Shown here piece by piece: positions 54,192 to 63,675 of a DNA stretch of 64,000 nt; position 1 is the stretch's first letter, and every line of letters starts with the position of its first letter. Origin of the DNA: Streptomyces sp. NBC_00525 (lineage in GTDB: Bacteria > Actinomycetota > Actinomycetes > Streptomycetales > Streptomycetaceae); contig NZ_CP107835.1 of assembly GCF_036346595.1 (NCBI RefSeq), positions 232,757 to 296,756 on the forward strand, written 5' to 3'. The notes under the pieces were generated by a model. It worked only from the letters and a program-made list of their open reading frames with translations, was not told the DNA's origin and searched no databases. A program made the position numbers and the translations under genes.

Positions 54192-54724
54192 ACCTCCCCC
54201 TCATCTACTCCTCGACCCAGTGGCACGACTACTGGAAGCGTATGGTGCCGGCGTCCCAACGCGAACAGCGGCGCGGAAACCACATCGCCGACCTGATCGC
54301 GGCTGACGGATGCGTGGTGGAGATCCAGCATGCGAGCATGTCCCCGACGAAGATCATGGGACGCGAACTGGACCACGGCCACATGGTGTGGATCTGGGAC
54401 GGCCGCTCCGCCTACGCATCTGGCGCCATCCTGCTGACTGCCTTCGCCGACGGCATCGTGAGCTTCCGCTGGAAGAACCAGCGCCGCAACCTCCGCACGT
54501 GCCGACGCCCGTACTTCCTGGATCTCTGGAGGCTGGGAGAAACCGGGGAACGGGTGCTGCTGAAGGTAGACATCCTCAACGAGGACGGAACGGGCTCCGG
54601 TCAGCTGGTCACCCACGACATCATGCGCCTGTGGATCGTCTCCGGCCTCCCCCGTCGTCCCCTCGCTGAGCTCCCCGAGGGCTCTGGCATCCCGTCGGTG
54701 AAGCTCGCCGCAGCGGTCGCGTAG
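54188..54724 (+). CDS. CoiA-like PD-(D/E)xK nuclease
   Basis: A 178-residue protein. The active-site pattern of CoiA-like nucleases is clear: H32 and D35 in NHIADLIAADG, then E45 and Q47 in VVEIQHASMSPTKI, with E60 after. The remainder (HGHMVWIWDG, GIVSFRWKNQRRNLRTC) fits a small restriction-endonuclease fold. CoiA helps DNA processing in competence; stand-alone relatives occur in conflict systems. ATG overlaps the previous gene's end by four bases. Last of the operon. Confidence 0.75.
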   Translation: MNLPLIYSSTQWHDYWKRMVPASQREQRRGNHIADLIAADGCVVEIQHASMSPTKIMGRELDHGHMVWIWDGRSAYASGAILLTAFADGIVSFRWKNQRRNLRTCRRPYFLDLWRLGETGERVLLKVDILNEDGTGSGQLVTHDIMRLWIVSGLPRRPLAELPEGSGIPSVKLAAAVA

Positions 54725-55024
54725 CACGACCGCCCACCCGCTCAGCGACATCGAGCCTGGCGAGACCTCGGACACCAGCAACAGGACACGGGCATCGCCG
54801 CCTGCAACGACTCCCTCCCGAGCCGTCCCGCACGTGCTCCCGCACGAGCGGGACGGCTTCGTGGGCAGCACAGGCCCGGCGGGCAGAAACCGGCCGTGAT
54901 TGTCGGAGGTGGGATTCATACTGGCTGATTAGCCACATCGCGCGGTCGCACCTGTCCCGTCTGGCACAGGCCCCCACGCTGCGCGGATCACACAAGGGCA
55001 AGGTGGCCCTTGGAGGGGAGTGCC
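54725..55024. other. 300-bp intergenic region before OLD gene
   Basis: No gene seen. Should contain the operon's terminator and the promoter of the OLD nuclease gene; none stands out. Confidence 0.4.
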
Positions 55025-57001
55025 ATGCTGGTGACGTCCGTGGAGATCGAGACGTTCCGCAACATCACGAACAAGCAGACCATGGTGGTCGACCCCGAGG
55101 TCACGTGCCTGATCGGCAAGAACGAGTCGGGCAAGACGACAGTCCTGAAGGCCCTGCACCGGCTGAACCCGGCCAACAACGCCGACGACTTCCACGTCAC
55201 CACCGACTACCCGCGGCGGCACCTGGCCACGGACCGGCGCAAGAAGGACCTCGACACGGTCGCCCCCGTGACGGCCGTCTTCAAGCTGGAGGACTCCGAC
55301 TTCGACGCGATCGAGGAACTGGTCGGCGTACGGCCGCCGGCCCAGGCGTACGCCACGGCATCCCGCCTCTACGACGGCAGCCTCCGAGCCGATGTGCACT
55401 GCGCCCTCGAGGACATCCTGGCGGACGTCTTCGAAGAGGCCGGCGTCGACGACGAGGAGGACCAGAAGGCCATCACCGGGGACCACACGACCATCGAGGC
55501 CGTGAGCGCCGCGGCGAAAGCCCGAGCCAAGGAAGTCGGCAGCGGCAAGAAGACGGCCCGGGTCAAGGCGATCGAGAAGGTCCCGGCCGAGCTGGACCGC
55601 TACAAGAAGTACGTCGAAGAGGGCCTCGACGACGAGGAGCACGAGCATCTGATCGGGCTGCTCCCGAAGTTCTTCTACTTCTCCACCTACGAGATGCTCC
55701 CGGGCGACTGCGACCTCCACGCACTCGCCGAACGCGCCAAGGCCAAGCAGTGGGAGCGCGGCGACGAGACCATGATGTCCCTGCTCCGCCTCGCTGGTGA
55801 GGGCCCGGACGACTTCCTGGACGAGGACTACGCCAGCCGCAAGGCCGAACTCCAGGCCGCCAGCCTGGACCTGAGCGCGCAGGTCTTCGAGTACTGGAAG
55901 CAGAACGAAGACCTCAGTGTCTCCTTCGACACCGACCTGATCCCCATGCCCCCGCAACCTAACGGTCAGCCACAGCCCCACCACCGGATGCTCAAGATCG
56001 AACTGCGCGACGACCGGCACGGCGGCGTGGAGACCAACTTCTCCACCCGCTCCACCGGCTTCCAGTGGTTCTTCTCCTTCCTCGCCGCATTCAGTACCTA
56101 CCGCGACACCGACGAACGCGTCGTCGTCCTGCTCGACGAGCCGGGTACCAGCCTGCACGGCGAGGCCCAGGGCGACTTCCTCCGTTACGTCTACAGCGAG
56201 CTCGGGCCCAAGCAGCAGGTCCTCTACACCACCCACTCCCAGCACATGATCGACCCCACGCGGTACGAGACCATGCGCGCCATCCACGACCAGGCCACCC
56301 GTACCGATCCGAACCTGGGCGTGGTCATCACCTCGGTCAGCCTGTCCGCGGACCCCAAGACGATCCTGCCGGTGGAAGCGGCGCTCGGATACTCCGTGGC
56401 GCAGCACCTGTTCCTGGGTGCCGGCCCGCTCCTGGCCGTGGAAGGCAGCAGCGATTTCGTCTTCCTCATGCGCATGTCCGACCACCTGGTCAGCCAGGGC
56501 CGCACCGGCCTCGACCCCCGGCTGGCCATCATCCCGGTCGGAGGCATCGGCAACATGCCGGCCTTCATCGCCGTCATGGGGCGCCGACTGTCCGTTCGCG
56601 CGCTCATCGACGGGGCCGAGACCACCAAGGTGACCGCCAAGGTCCTCAGCGCCGCCGAGGCCGCCGAAGTCGACACTTCCCACATCACCGTCATCGGCCA
56701 GCTCGACGGCCTCCCGGAGACGGCCGACATCGAGGACCTGTTCTCCACCAAGGACTACCTCTGGCTCTACAACAAGGCCACCGAGGCCACCATCAACGAG
56801 GAAGACCTGATCACCCCCGACAAGCCCCTCCCGATCCTCCAGCGCATCGGGATCGCCCGGGAGAAACAGCGCAAGCCCCGGGACTTCGACCACGTCGGAC
56901 CCGCACACCAGCTCACCCGGGACAAGGACGACTTCTTCGCGCAGGTCGACGACGACACCCTCGACCGCTTCGAGACGGTCTTCAAGAAGCTGACGGCCTG
57001 A
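55025..57001 (+). CDS. OLD-family ATP-dependent nuclease
   Basis: A 658-residue protein with an ABC/SMC-type ATPase and a C-terminal TOPRIM domain. Walker A GKNESGKTT at 31-39, Walker B VVVLLDEPG at about 366-373, H-switch THS near 403-405, then the TOPRIM glutamate in AVEGSSD (E473) and an acidic site in ALIDGAE (D529). OLD proteins cut DNA in phage exclusion (P2 Old, GajA). No UvrD-like partner follows, so this is a single-gene (class 1-type) OLD rather than Gabija. ATG at 55025 with GGAGGGG is preferred. It sits 300 bp after the CoiA operon on the same strand. Confidence 0.9.
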   Translation: MLVTSVEIETFRNITNKQTMVVDPEVTCLIGKNESGKTTVLKALHRLNPANNADDFHVTTDYPRRHLATDRRKKDLDTVAPVTAVFKLEDSDFDAIEELVGVRPPAQAYATASRLYDGSLRADVHCALEDILADVFEEAGVDDEEDQKAITGDHTTIEAVSAAAKARAKEVGSGKKTARVKAIEKVPAELDRYKKYVEEGLDDEEHEHLIGLLPKFFYFSTYEMLPGDCDLHALAERAKAKQWERGDETMMSLLRLAGEGPDDFLDEDYASRKAELQAASLDLSAQVFEYWKQNEDLSVSFDTDLIPMPPQPNGQPQPHHRMLKIELRDDRHGGVETNFSTRSTGFQWFFSFLAAFSTYRDTDERVVVLLDEPGTSLHGEAQGDFLRYVYSELGPKQQVLYTTHSQHMIDPTRYETMRAIHDQATRTDPNLGVVITSVSLSADPKTILPVEAALGYSVAQHLFLGAGPLLAVEGSSDFVFLMRMSDHLVSQGRTGLDPRLAIIPVGGIGNMPAFIAVMGRRLSVRALIDGAETTKVTAKVLSAAEAAEVDTSHITVIGQLDGLPETADIEDLFSTKDYLWLYNKATEATINEEDLITPDKPLPILQRIGIAREKQRKPRDFDHVGPAHQLTRDKDDFFAQVDDDTLDRFETVFKKLTA

Positions 57002-57070
57002 ACCTGCCGGCCTGGCTCGGGCTCGCCCCACTCCCCCGAGGGCGAGTCCGAACCAAGGTGGCCCCAAGCA

Positions 57071-57406
57071 TCATTCGGCGCGGCGACGAGAACGGTGCTC
57101 CCATGGGCGCTCGTGGGCGGCGGGTTCGCCGCGCTGGAGCTCGCGCGCGGCGCGCCGGTCCCGAGACCGCAGCACGGCCAGCCACAGATCCCGCTTGTGC
57201 TCGGAGTCCTCGGGCAGGATGACCTGAGCGAAAAGGATGAGGCCGGGCACCACGATGGCGAGGACCACCGCGACGGCCACCGACCACCACGGCGCGCCCA
57301 CCCAGACGAGCGCGCCGACTGCGGCAGCCCCACCGAGCGCGGTCACGCCGGCCCGGCGCGGTGCGGCAGAACCGGGCCGGGCCGGCTGCTGAACCGGGGT
57401 GCTCAC
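57071..57406 (-). CDS. small membrane protein downstream of sigma-like gene
   Basis: A 111-residue protein with two adjacent membrane spans (about 25-65, GAAAVGALVWVGAPWWSVAV onward) and a basic, charged tail. GTG overlaps the presumed stop of the sigma-like gene (GTGA). The sigma-like gene plus small membrane protein arrangement echoes the locus at 26-27.5 kb. Unknown function. Confidence 0.65.
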   Translation of the reverse strand: MSTPVQQPARPGSAAPRRAGVTALGGAAAVGALVWVGAPWWSVAVAVVLAIVVPGLILFAQVILPEDSEHKRDLWLAVLRSRDRRAARELQRGEPAAHERPWEHRSRRRAE

Positions 57407-58259
57407 TTGGCCACCTTCTTCCTGCGCTGTCCTGCTCACGGCGTCGCGCCCATTCGGCCTCGATCGAGGGCGGGATGACCAGCTCACCTTTCTGCCTGAG
57501 CGCCTTGGCCTTGGTGCGCAGGGTGTACAGAGCGTTGTTGACGTCGTAGAGCTTGATCCCGAGGGCGTCGGCTATCTCGCCGGGGGCGAAGCCGTCCACG
57601 GTCATGTGCCACACGGCCCGGTTGCGAGGCTTCAGCGCGTCGATCATCGCCGTGACGGTGTCGCACAGGGCGGCGACGTCCGGGGGCACGCGCTCGGACC
57701 CGTACTGTCCAAGGGCCTGGGCAAGGCGCCAGCCCTCCATGTTGTCCTTGGCCTGGCGAAGGAAGCGGTCCGTACGCTCCGCCTTCCAGTTGTTGAAGAC
57801 CCGGGGGAAGACGAGCCCGCAACGGGTGACGAAGAACGACTTCAGCGCCATGAACCTGCCGTCCTTGCCCGGGTTGTCCGCGGGGTTGTATCCGCCCTTT
57901 TTCAGCAGCTCCGGGAACGTCTCCATGGCCACGTTGATGGTCATCACGGCAATGAGCGCGCGGTCGTCGGAGTTACGGTGCAGCGTGGACCGGTCCTCGT
58001 CGGTCAGCTTGAGCGGCGTGTTCGACTTCGCCACCAACTCCATGAGCTCGTCGGTGCGGCGCATCTTCGAGCGCAGCGTCTTGAACGCGTACGCGTACAG
58101 CTCGTTCGCCATCTGGTGCCACGTCGAGCTGCGGAAGCCGGCCGCGACCGCTTCGGCGACGCGGTCCACGTCGTCCTGGATGTGTGCCGGCAGGGTACAC
58201 CTGCGGTTCGTGCTGCCCGGGTTCTGGGTGCCCGGGTCCCCCGTTCCGTTTGAGAGCAT
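57403..58259 (-). CDS. sigma-70-like regulator, probable frameshift near 3' end
   Basis: About 285 residues. A long helical N-terminal part (about 15-190) and a region-4-like helix-turn-helix (FAPGEIADALGIKLYDVNNA, about 220-240) suggest a sigma-factor-like or DNA-binding role. The frame itself runs on without stop through the next gene; a one-base shift near 57430-57450 would instead give KKVAK and a TGA at 57403 overlapping the next GTG, as expected for an operon. ATG 58259 with AGGGA upstream. Confidence 0.65.
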
Positions 58260-58393
58260 GATCTTCCCTGTTGTCCCGCCCGCATAGAGCCTGGTAGCGG
58301 ATGCTGGTTCTAAAGGTCTGTCGCCACCTCTATGCAAAGCAGCCGCGGATTTCTCTAAGAAGCCGCCGAACTTTTCAAAACTGAGGGCTCGCA

Positions 58394-58753
58394 ATGTCCA
58401 CGGAACCTTGTCCGGCACCTGTCCGGAAAGGGCCCCGGCTCCGTTCCGAGCACTGTCCGGACAGAGACCGGACACCGGCGGACGGCAGGTCAGAGGGCTC
58501 CTACGATGAGCAGACCCAAGTGGTACTGCAGGAGGTCCCGTTGACCGCCGTGGAGGACTTCGCCCGTCATCTCCGCCACTTGCGCACCAGGGCGGGCGAA
58601 CCCTCGATGCGGCAACTCGCGCAGCGGACCGGGTACGGGAAGACCACGATCAGCGACGCCTTCGCCGGGCGGCGCCTGCCCACCCTGGACGTAGTCGAGA
58701 AGCTCGTCGGTGCACTCGACGCAGACCAGGACGAGATGCGCGAGCACTGGTGA
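58394..58753 (+). CDS. XRE-family helix-turn-helix regulator
   Basis: A 119-residue protein with a disordered basic start and a C-terminal helix-turn-helix (MRQLAQRTGYGKTTISDAFA, about 73-92, then RRLPTLDVVEKLVGAL). Usually this domain begins a longer regulator; here the frame stops right after it, and the next frame overlaps by GTGA. Divergent from the sigma-like gene 134 bp away. Confidence 0.75.
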   Translation: MSTEPCPAPVRKGPRLRSEHCPDRDRTPADGRSEGSYDEQTQVVLQEVPLTAVEDFARHLRHLRTRAGEPSMRQLAQRTGYGKTTISDAFAGRRLPTLDVVEKLVGALDADQDEMREHW

Positions 58754-59150
58754 AGGCGAAGGGCCGACCCGCTGCGGCGGCCCCGGTAGCCGAATGGCTC
58801 ACCTCCGTACGGACCGACATCCCCCGACCTGGCGGGAGCCCAGGGGATCGAAGACGTATGCGCGGCGGCCACGTCACACCCGAAGGCGGCCCTGGACTCG
58901 AGCTGGGGCGTCCTGCGCGTGGGCGCGTCGCAGCTGTCGCGTTGTCGACACCTACGGCCGGGCCGAGGCGGGCGGCCTGCGTCCCGCAGGCGCCGCGTCC
59001 GTGGCCGAGACGGTGCACCACTACTACGTCTCCTCCAACGTCCACCCGGAGGAACTGCCGTCCACCGCTGAACTCCTCCAGATCATCGTCCTGTTCTACC
59101 GACTGGCCTGGCAGGCCCGCGACCTGATCACGACGGACCGGGAGAACACC
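58750..59150 (+). pseudogene. partner gene of XRE regulator with two frameshifts
   Basis: GTG at 58750 overlaps the previous stop. Reads KAKGRPAAAAPVAEWLTSVR, shifts at a CCCCC run near 58822 to DLAGAQGIEDVCAAATSHPK, and shifts again near 58935 to RVVDTYGRAEAGGLRPAGAA. Together these look like one helical protein of unknown family. The 3' end runs into an IS5 remnant. Confidence 0.5.
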
Positions 59151-59154
59151 GCCG

Positions 59155-59330
59155 ACTCCTGGCCTGGCCCCTCCCCTTCGTTCTCACCGCCGGACAAGCC
59201 AGCGACGTGCCCGCGTTCCCCGACGCCGTGGACAGCCCCGGACCAGGCCGGACGTGGTTCTGGCGGATAAGGCGTACTCCTCCCGTGCAAATTCGCGAGC
59301 ACCTCTGCAAGCGTGGCATCCGGGCACGGC
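59155..59330 (+). pseudogene. IS5-family transposase fragment
   Basis: Encodes LPFVLTAGQASDVPAFPDAV and, in degraded form, the HLCKRGIRA part of the catalytic core of the same IS5 group as the better-preserved fragment at 62823-63211. Frame is broken; dead. Confidence 0.6.
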
Positions 59331-59543
59331 GATCGAGCAGGGGGATCTCGATCGGATGTGGGCCTTGCTGGACCACGCCATCGCCTGATGTGACGACGGG
59401 GAGGGCGGCTGCGGGCGGGGGAGCGGCGGGTCGGTCTGGTGGCCGGAGGCCGGGTTCGTGGGGCTAGCTGATGGTTCGGTGGTTCCGGCCAGGAACGGTC
59501 AAAAGTACTGTTCAGCGCCGGACGTGACAGGGAGAATCTGCCT
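59331..59543. other. 213-bp region with no gene
   Basis: Nothing recognised between the IS fragment and the DUF4145 gene; presumably holds that gene's promoter. Confidence 0.4.
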
Positions 59544-60299
59544 ATGGCTTCCTCGTCTTTCGGCAAACTGCCCGACCCGCTGCAGCACCGCTCCGTCTCC
59601 CAGAGGAGGAGCGTGTGCCCCCATCCCGAGTGTGCAGTCGGTGTTGCGATGTCGTTGCGTGATCGGCGCCAGGTGCATCCGACCGCCTCGACCAACCACG
59701 TCGTGACGACGGACGACTTGGTCGTCTACGAGGAGCTGTGGACGTGCGACTTGTGCCATCGAGCCACCGTCGAGCTGGTCGGTTTTTTGGGTCAAGCCGG
59801 AACAGTCGTGGGCCGGACCGGAACGAGCGGAAATGGAACGAGCCGCGCTGGGGCGTCTGTGTCGTGGCGTCGTCAGGTGTGGCCGGAGCCGTTGCCCCGG
59901 AAACTCTCCGAACACGTGCCGGAGATGGTGCGCTCCTTGTTCATGGAGGCCTCGAAGGCGGAGAACGCCGGCAGCTACCGCTTGGCGGGCGTCGGCTACC
60001 GAGCTGCGGTTGAGGAGATCTGTAAGGACCAGGGGGCGACGAAGTACAAGCTCTACGACAAGATCACGGAGCTGGCAGAACGAGGTCTTCCGCAGGACGT
60101 TGTGGACGCGATGCACGAGGCTCGCGTCGTCGGTAACGACAGCATCCACCAGAACCTTGAGTACGCGGCGGATGAGGTCGCCGACCTTGCGGAGATCATC
60201 GGAGAAGCAGTACAGATACTCTACGTACAGCCAGCGGAACGGAAGCGGATGGCGCAGGCCCGCAGGCAACGCAGCGAGGCAGCCAAGGCATCGAAGTAG
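59544..60299 (+). CDS. DUF4145 (zinc-ribbon plus HEPN-type) protein
   Basis: A 251-residue protein. An N-terminal zinc-binding part (CPHPEC ... WTCDLCH, about 25-72) is followed by a helical DUF4145 domain (EASKAENAGSYRLAGVGYRA, VEEICKDQG, then ARVVGNDSIHQN). The last motif matches the R-x-x-GN-x-x-x-H of HEPN-like domains. DUF4145 proteins are frequent in restriction and defence contexts. ATG 59544; ribosome site weak. Confidence 0.78.
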   Translation: MASSSFGKLPDPLQHRSVSQRRSVCPHPECAVGVAMSLRDRRQVHPTASTNHVVTTDDLVVYEELWTCDLCHRATVELVGFLGQAGTVVGRTGTSGNGTSRAGASVSWRRQVWPEPLPRKLSEHVPEMVRSLFMEASKAENAGSYRLAGVGYRAAVEEICKDQGATKYKLYDKITELAERGLPQDVVDAMHEARVVGNDSIHQNLEYAADEVADLAEIIGEAVQILYVQPAERKRMAQARRQRSEAAKASK

Positions 60300-60348
60300 T
60301 TGGTGCCGCGGTGCTGTCCTTCGGGGGCTGAGCCCCATCAAGGGGTGA

Positions 60349-60365
60349 GGCGGGAGACTCCCGCC
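60349..60365 (+). promoter_or_regulatory. short leader hairpin
   Basis: Stem GGCGGGAG/CTCCCGCC with a one-base loop, 17 bp before a small gene. Together with GGGGCTGAGCCCC at about 60333-60345 it may terminate the upstream transcript. Confidence 0.5.
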
Positions 60366-60381
60366 AGACGGAGGTACTACT

Positions 60382-60564
60382 GTGACCGTTCGTTTCATTG
60401 GTGGTCCGCTCGCCGGACGCGAGCTGGAGACCACCGACGCCCCGTGGTCCGGCGACTGGTTCACGGTCGGCGACACCGCTGGCCTGTACAAGCCGACGCA
60501 CCGCGACCCGGCGACCGGCGTCGTCCTGGCGGAGGTCTGGATCACCATCCCGCGCCGCTGGTAG
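60382..60564 (+). CDS. small beta-rich protein with GGPLAG motif
   Basis: 60 residues (VRFIGGPLAGRELETTDAPW at the start, VLAEVWITIPRRW at the end). GTG behind GGAGG. The start resembles the central strand of the protein at 52077. Unknown function; similar short proteins are common in actinobacterial accessory DNA and phages. Confidence 0.6.
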   Translation: MTVRFIGGPLAGRELETTDAPWSGDWFTVGDTAGLYKPTHRDPATGVVLAEVWITIPRRW

Positions 60565-60644
60565 CGGCCCGCACCGCCGGGCGGTGACGTACGAGACCCC
60601 GGGCCCTGTCAGCGGGCCTAGGGTCTTATGGGGTAGGGGAGCGG

Positions 60645-62822
60645 TCAGAAGTCGTCCCCGTAGCCCTCCCGATCGGAGGGCGGCCCGTACCGTTCGATGG
60701 CCCAGCAGGTGCAGTTCCCGCCCTCGTACAGCTCCTCGTCACACTCCTCGTGGTGCTCCCGCACCCGCCGCTTCGCCGGGGCCGCCGGCGGTGCGGGCTG
60801 CGGGGCGGGCGGCTGCGGGGCGGCCTCGACGGCCGGGACGACGCCCGCCCACTCCATCCCCAGCGCGGCGAGGGCGGCGCGCTGCTCCTGGTCGAGCTTG
60901 TCCCGTCTCGACTCGGTGTTCGAAATCCATACCCCCAGCTTCACCAGCACCGTCTCGCCGTCGACCTCGACCTCCACGACCGCGCCGCGCGGGACCGGCC
61001 GCTGTCTCTCCTTCTCCACCCGCTGCGCCAGGGCTGCCAGGCCCCGCTGGAACGCGGCCTTGGCCTTGCTCCCGGCCTTCCCCGCCCCCTTGAGGGCCGC
61101 AGCCAGCGCCGGACGGAGCTCCGCCGGGGCGACGGCCGCCACGGGGAGAGTGGCACCCCGCACGCCCAGCGCGGTCAGCCGATCGCGCTGCTCGGGCATC
61201 AGCTGCGCCCAGGTGCCCGGTTCCTGCTGCCGCCACCTCCAGGTGCCGATGTCGTCACCGTCGAAGATGACGCTGGGGGCGATGTAGGGAAGGTGACCGT
61301 CGGCGTCGACCAGGTCCGCGAGCACCCGGTAGTGGCGCTGCCAGTTCAGCGGCCACGGGCAGTTCCAGTCCGGGTCGATCTCCGCCAGATGCTCCGCGCG
61401 CTCCGCCGCGCGCTTGGGGTCTTTGCCCAGACCGCCCTTCCGCCGGAGGTTGGCCATGTGCTGCCCGATGGGCACCATTGCCTCGCCCTCGCCCCACACC
61501 GCGTCCTGACGCGGCGCGAGGTGCCCGGTGGCCCGCCGGTACGAGCGCAGCGCGGCGAGCTTGTTCTCCCACGCCTCCTCGCCCGGCTCCCACACCATCC
61601 CGGCCTCCGGGGCGTCCAGCAGCGTCTTGCGCCGCTCCTCCAGCTCCCCGGCCTGCTGCGCCTTCCGCTGCTGATGCACCCATCGGCCAAGCGGAAACGA
61701 CTTCGTCGCCCCGACCTCGACGTCATACGGAATGGCGTAGACGCCGGTGATCTCGTTCTCCGCACGCCAGCGCAGCAGGGCTTGGTAGCCCTCCAGCCAC
61801 ACCAGCGACTCTGGCCGGTAGACCCGGGTCCGCAGGAACGCGGCGATCGTCGCGAGGTCGCGCGGGCTGGAGAAGTGCAGCAGCGCCGACTCGGCAGCGG
61901 CGTCGGTGTCGTCCTGCTCCTGGTCCTCGCCGTCGTCGCTCTTGCCGCGGGCCCCGACGATTCGCCCGTCCTTGTCACGCTGGACGTGGATCCTGCGCTT
62001 GCCGCTGGTGAGCGCGCGGGAGGCGAGTTGCTCGACCAGGCGCTCATCGTGGCTGCGCAGGCCCTGGAGGACCGCTACGAGCGGCTTGAAGCTGGCGCTG
62101 GCCACCATGTCCGTGGGGTCCTCGTTCGGCTTCAGGAACACCGGCACGATGATCCTGGCCACCTTCGTGCTGCCGTCGAGGTTGAGGCGGAGCGCCCGGC
62201 CGATGTTCTGGACGATCTCCACCTGGGAGCCGCGGGTGTCGGCGAAGCAGATCGAGTCGACTCCCCGTTCACCGGTGATGTCGACGCCTTCCCCGAGGAC
62301 GCGAACCCTGGCGAGGAAGGCGCGGTGGACCCGGTGCCCGGCGGCGTTGATGCCGTTGGCGAACTGGCGGATCTTCTCGCGCCGTTCGGCAACGGTGTGT
62401 TCGCCGCACAGCCACGCCGACCACACGCGGTCCGGCGGGACGTGGCGGCCGGCCTCCAGCTCGTAGAACTCGCGTCGATCAAGGACGCGGGGAGCTTGTC
62501 GGCGGCGGCCAGGTCGGCGTCGGAGGCGTCGTTGACGTACGGCTCGGCAGCGGTCTCCGGCAGCTTGTCCGCGAAGGCCGCGGCCTCCTCCACCTTCTGG
62601 TGGAACGTCATGACCGTGCGGAGGTTGTACGCGGCGGCGTGCTCCAGGAGCGCGGTCTGCAGGAGCGCGAGGCGCCGGCCGCGCCGGGCTTCCTCCGTCT
62701 CGCCGACGATGGGGGAGGGGTCGCGGATCTCCAGGACGTCGATCTCGAACCCGGCGAGGATCTCCCGCTCGATCGCCTCGCTCAGACCGAGCTCCGCGAG
62801 CCACGCGCCGTACTCACTGCCG
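60645..62822 (-). pseudogene. telomere-type superfamily-2 helicase, truncated and frameshifted
   Basis: The C-terminal two thirds of a large helicase. Motifs of the second RecA domain are clear: ARVRVLGEGVDITGERGVDS (motif V-like) and VEIVQNIGRALRLN (motif VI). Helicase-associated (HA) repeats follow (ALRSYRRATGHLAPRQ, LNWQRHYRVLADLVDADGHL). The N-terminal ATP-binding domain is gone, replaced by an IS5 fragment. A one-base deletion near 62475 breaks the frame between LPASLIDA and EFYELEAG. Such HA-helicases (TtrA-like) are typical last genes before Streptomyces telomeres. Confidence 0.75.
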
Positions 62823-63211
62823 GTCAGGCCGGTGACGCACCCGCCTTCACCGAGGTCATGGCCCGCCTGCGCGTTCCCCGCCCACGAGGCCGGCCCCGCA
62901 CCGGGCCGGACGTGGTCCTGGCCGACAAGGCGTACTCCTCCCGCGCGATCCGCGAGCACCTACGCAAGCGCGGCATCCGGGCTGTGATCCCCGTCCCCGC
63001 CGACCAGCGCAGCCACCGGCTCCGTCGAGGCAGCCGAGGCGGCAGGCCACCGGCATCCGACCGAGATACCTACAAGCAGCGCAACACCGTCGAGCGGTGC
63101 ATCAACCGCCTGAAGCAGTGGCGTGGTATCGCCACGCGCTACGAGAAGACCGCGACCGTCTACCTCGCTGGACTCCACATCGCGGGCATCTTCCTCTGGT
63201 CAGCGCGGTGA
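62823..63211 (+). pseudogene. IS5-family transposase C-terminal fragment
   Basis: Encodes TAGQAGDAPAFTEVMARLRV, DVVLADKAYSSRAIREHLRK with the second catalytic Asp, and NTVERCINRLKQWRGIATRY with the catalytic Glu, ending at TGA 63209-63211. The N-terminal half and first Asp are missing. It is joined directly to the truncated helicase gene, marking the break. Confidence 0.8.
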
Positions 63212-63226
63212 TCCAAACGAAACTGC

Positions 63227-63499
63227 CTAGACCTGTTCGATGAGGCGGACATGGCAAGACGCGTGGCCCTTACCGTTCTTCGGCAGTACCCAGAAGGAAC
63301 CGTCGCCGTCCCGCCCCACCACGCGTGACGTTCCCTTTGGAGAGTCAGGCACGTGACTCTTGGCCGCCTTGTACAGCTCTGCGAGCGCTTCCTCCCGGCT
63401 CTTGCCACCGATCACGGTCCGGATGATCTCGATGCGGCGCTGCGGTGAGGCCGCATCGGTAGTGACACTCTCCTCCGCGATGATCAACCACGTCGGCAT
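63227..63499 (-). CDS. small hypothetical protein, last gene before the hairpin array
   Basis: A 90-residue protein (PQRRIEIIRTVIGGKSREEA, then SRVVGRDGDGSFWVLPKNGK). ATG 63499 with AGGA nine bases upstream. It reads as a compact alpha-beta domain. No family recognised. Confidence 0.65.
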   Translation of the reverse strand: MPTWLIIAEESVTTDAASPQRRIEIIRTVIGGKSREEALAELYKAAKSHVPDSPKGTSRVVGRDGDGSFWVLPKNGKGHASCHVRLIEQV

Positions 63500-63675
63500 C
63501 GATCAGTGTCCTTGTCACAGGCATCACCAGCCATAAGCCGGAATCTGGATAGGGGCCCCTGGGTTCGTTCTCAAGCCAGGCCCGATGGAAACCTCAGCAC
63601 TTACTTTTAGGCCCCACCCATGAACAGAGCGAGGATCACAGCTCCCACCCGGAGTCCAGCGACGCCCGGTCCATC
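63500..63675. other. gene-free spacer before hairpin array
   Basis: No gene with support. A few imperfect palindromes (GGGGCCCC near 63554-63561) but not the regular hairpins that follow. Confidence 0.6.

Noticed and set aside
52555..57001. Gabija (GajA-GajB)
   Set aside because: The OLD protein has no UvrD-like helicase partner on either side.
56982..57402. C-terminal extension of the sigma-like frame to 497 residues
   Set aside because: Composition turns into Arg/Pro shadow after about residue 350 and overlaps the small membrane-protein gene; a frameshift is a better explanation.
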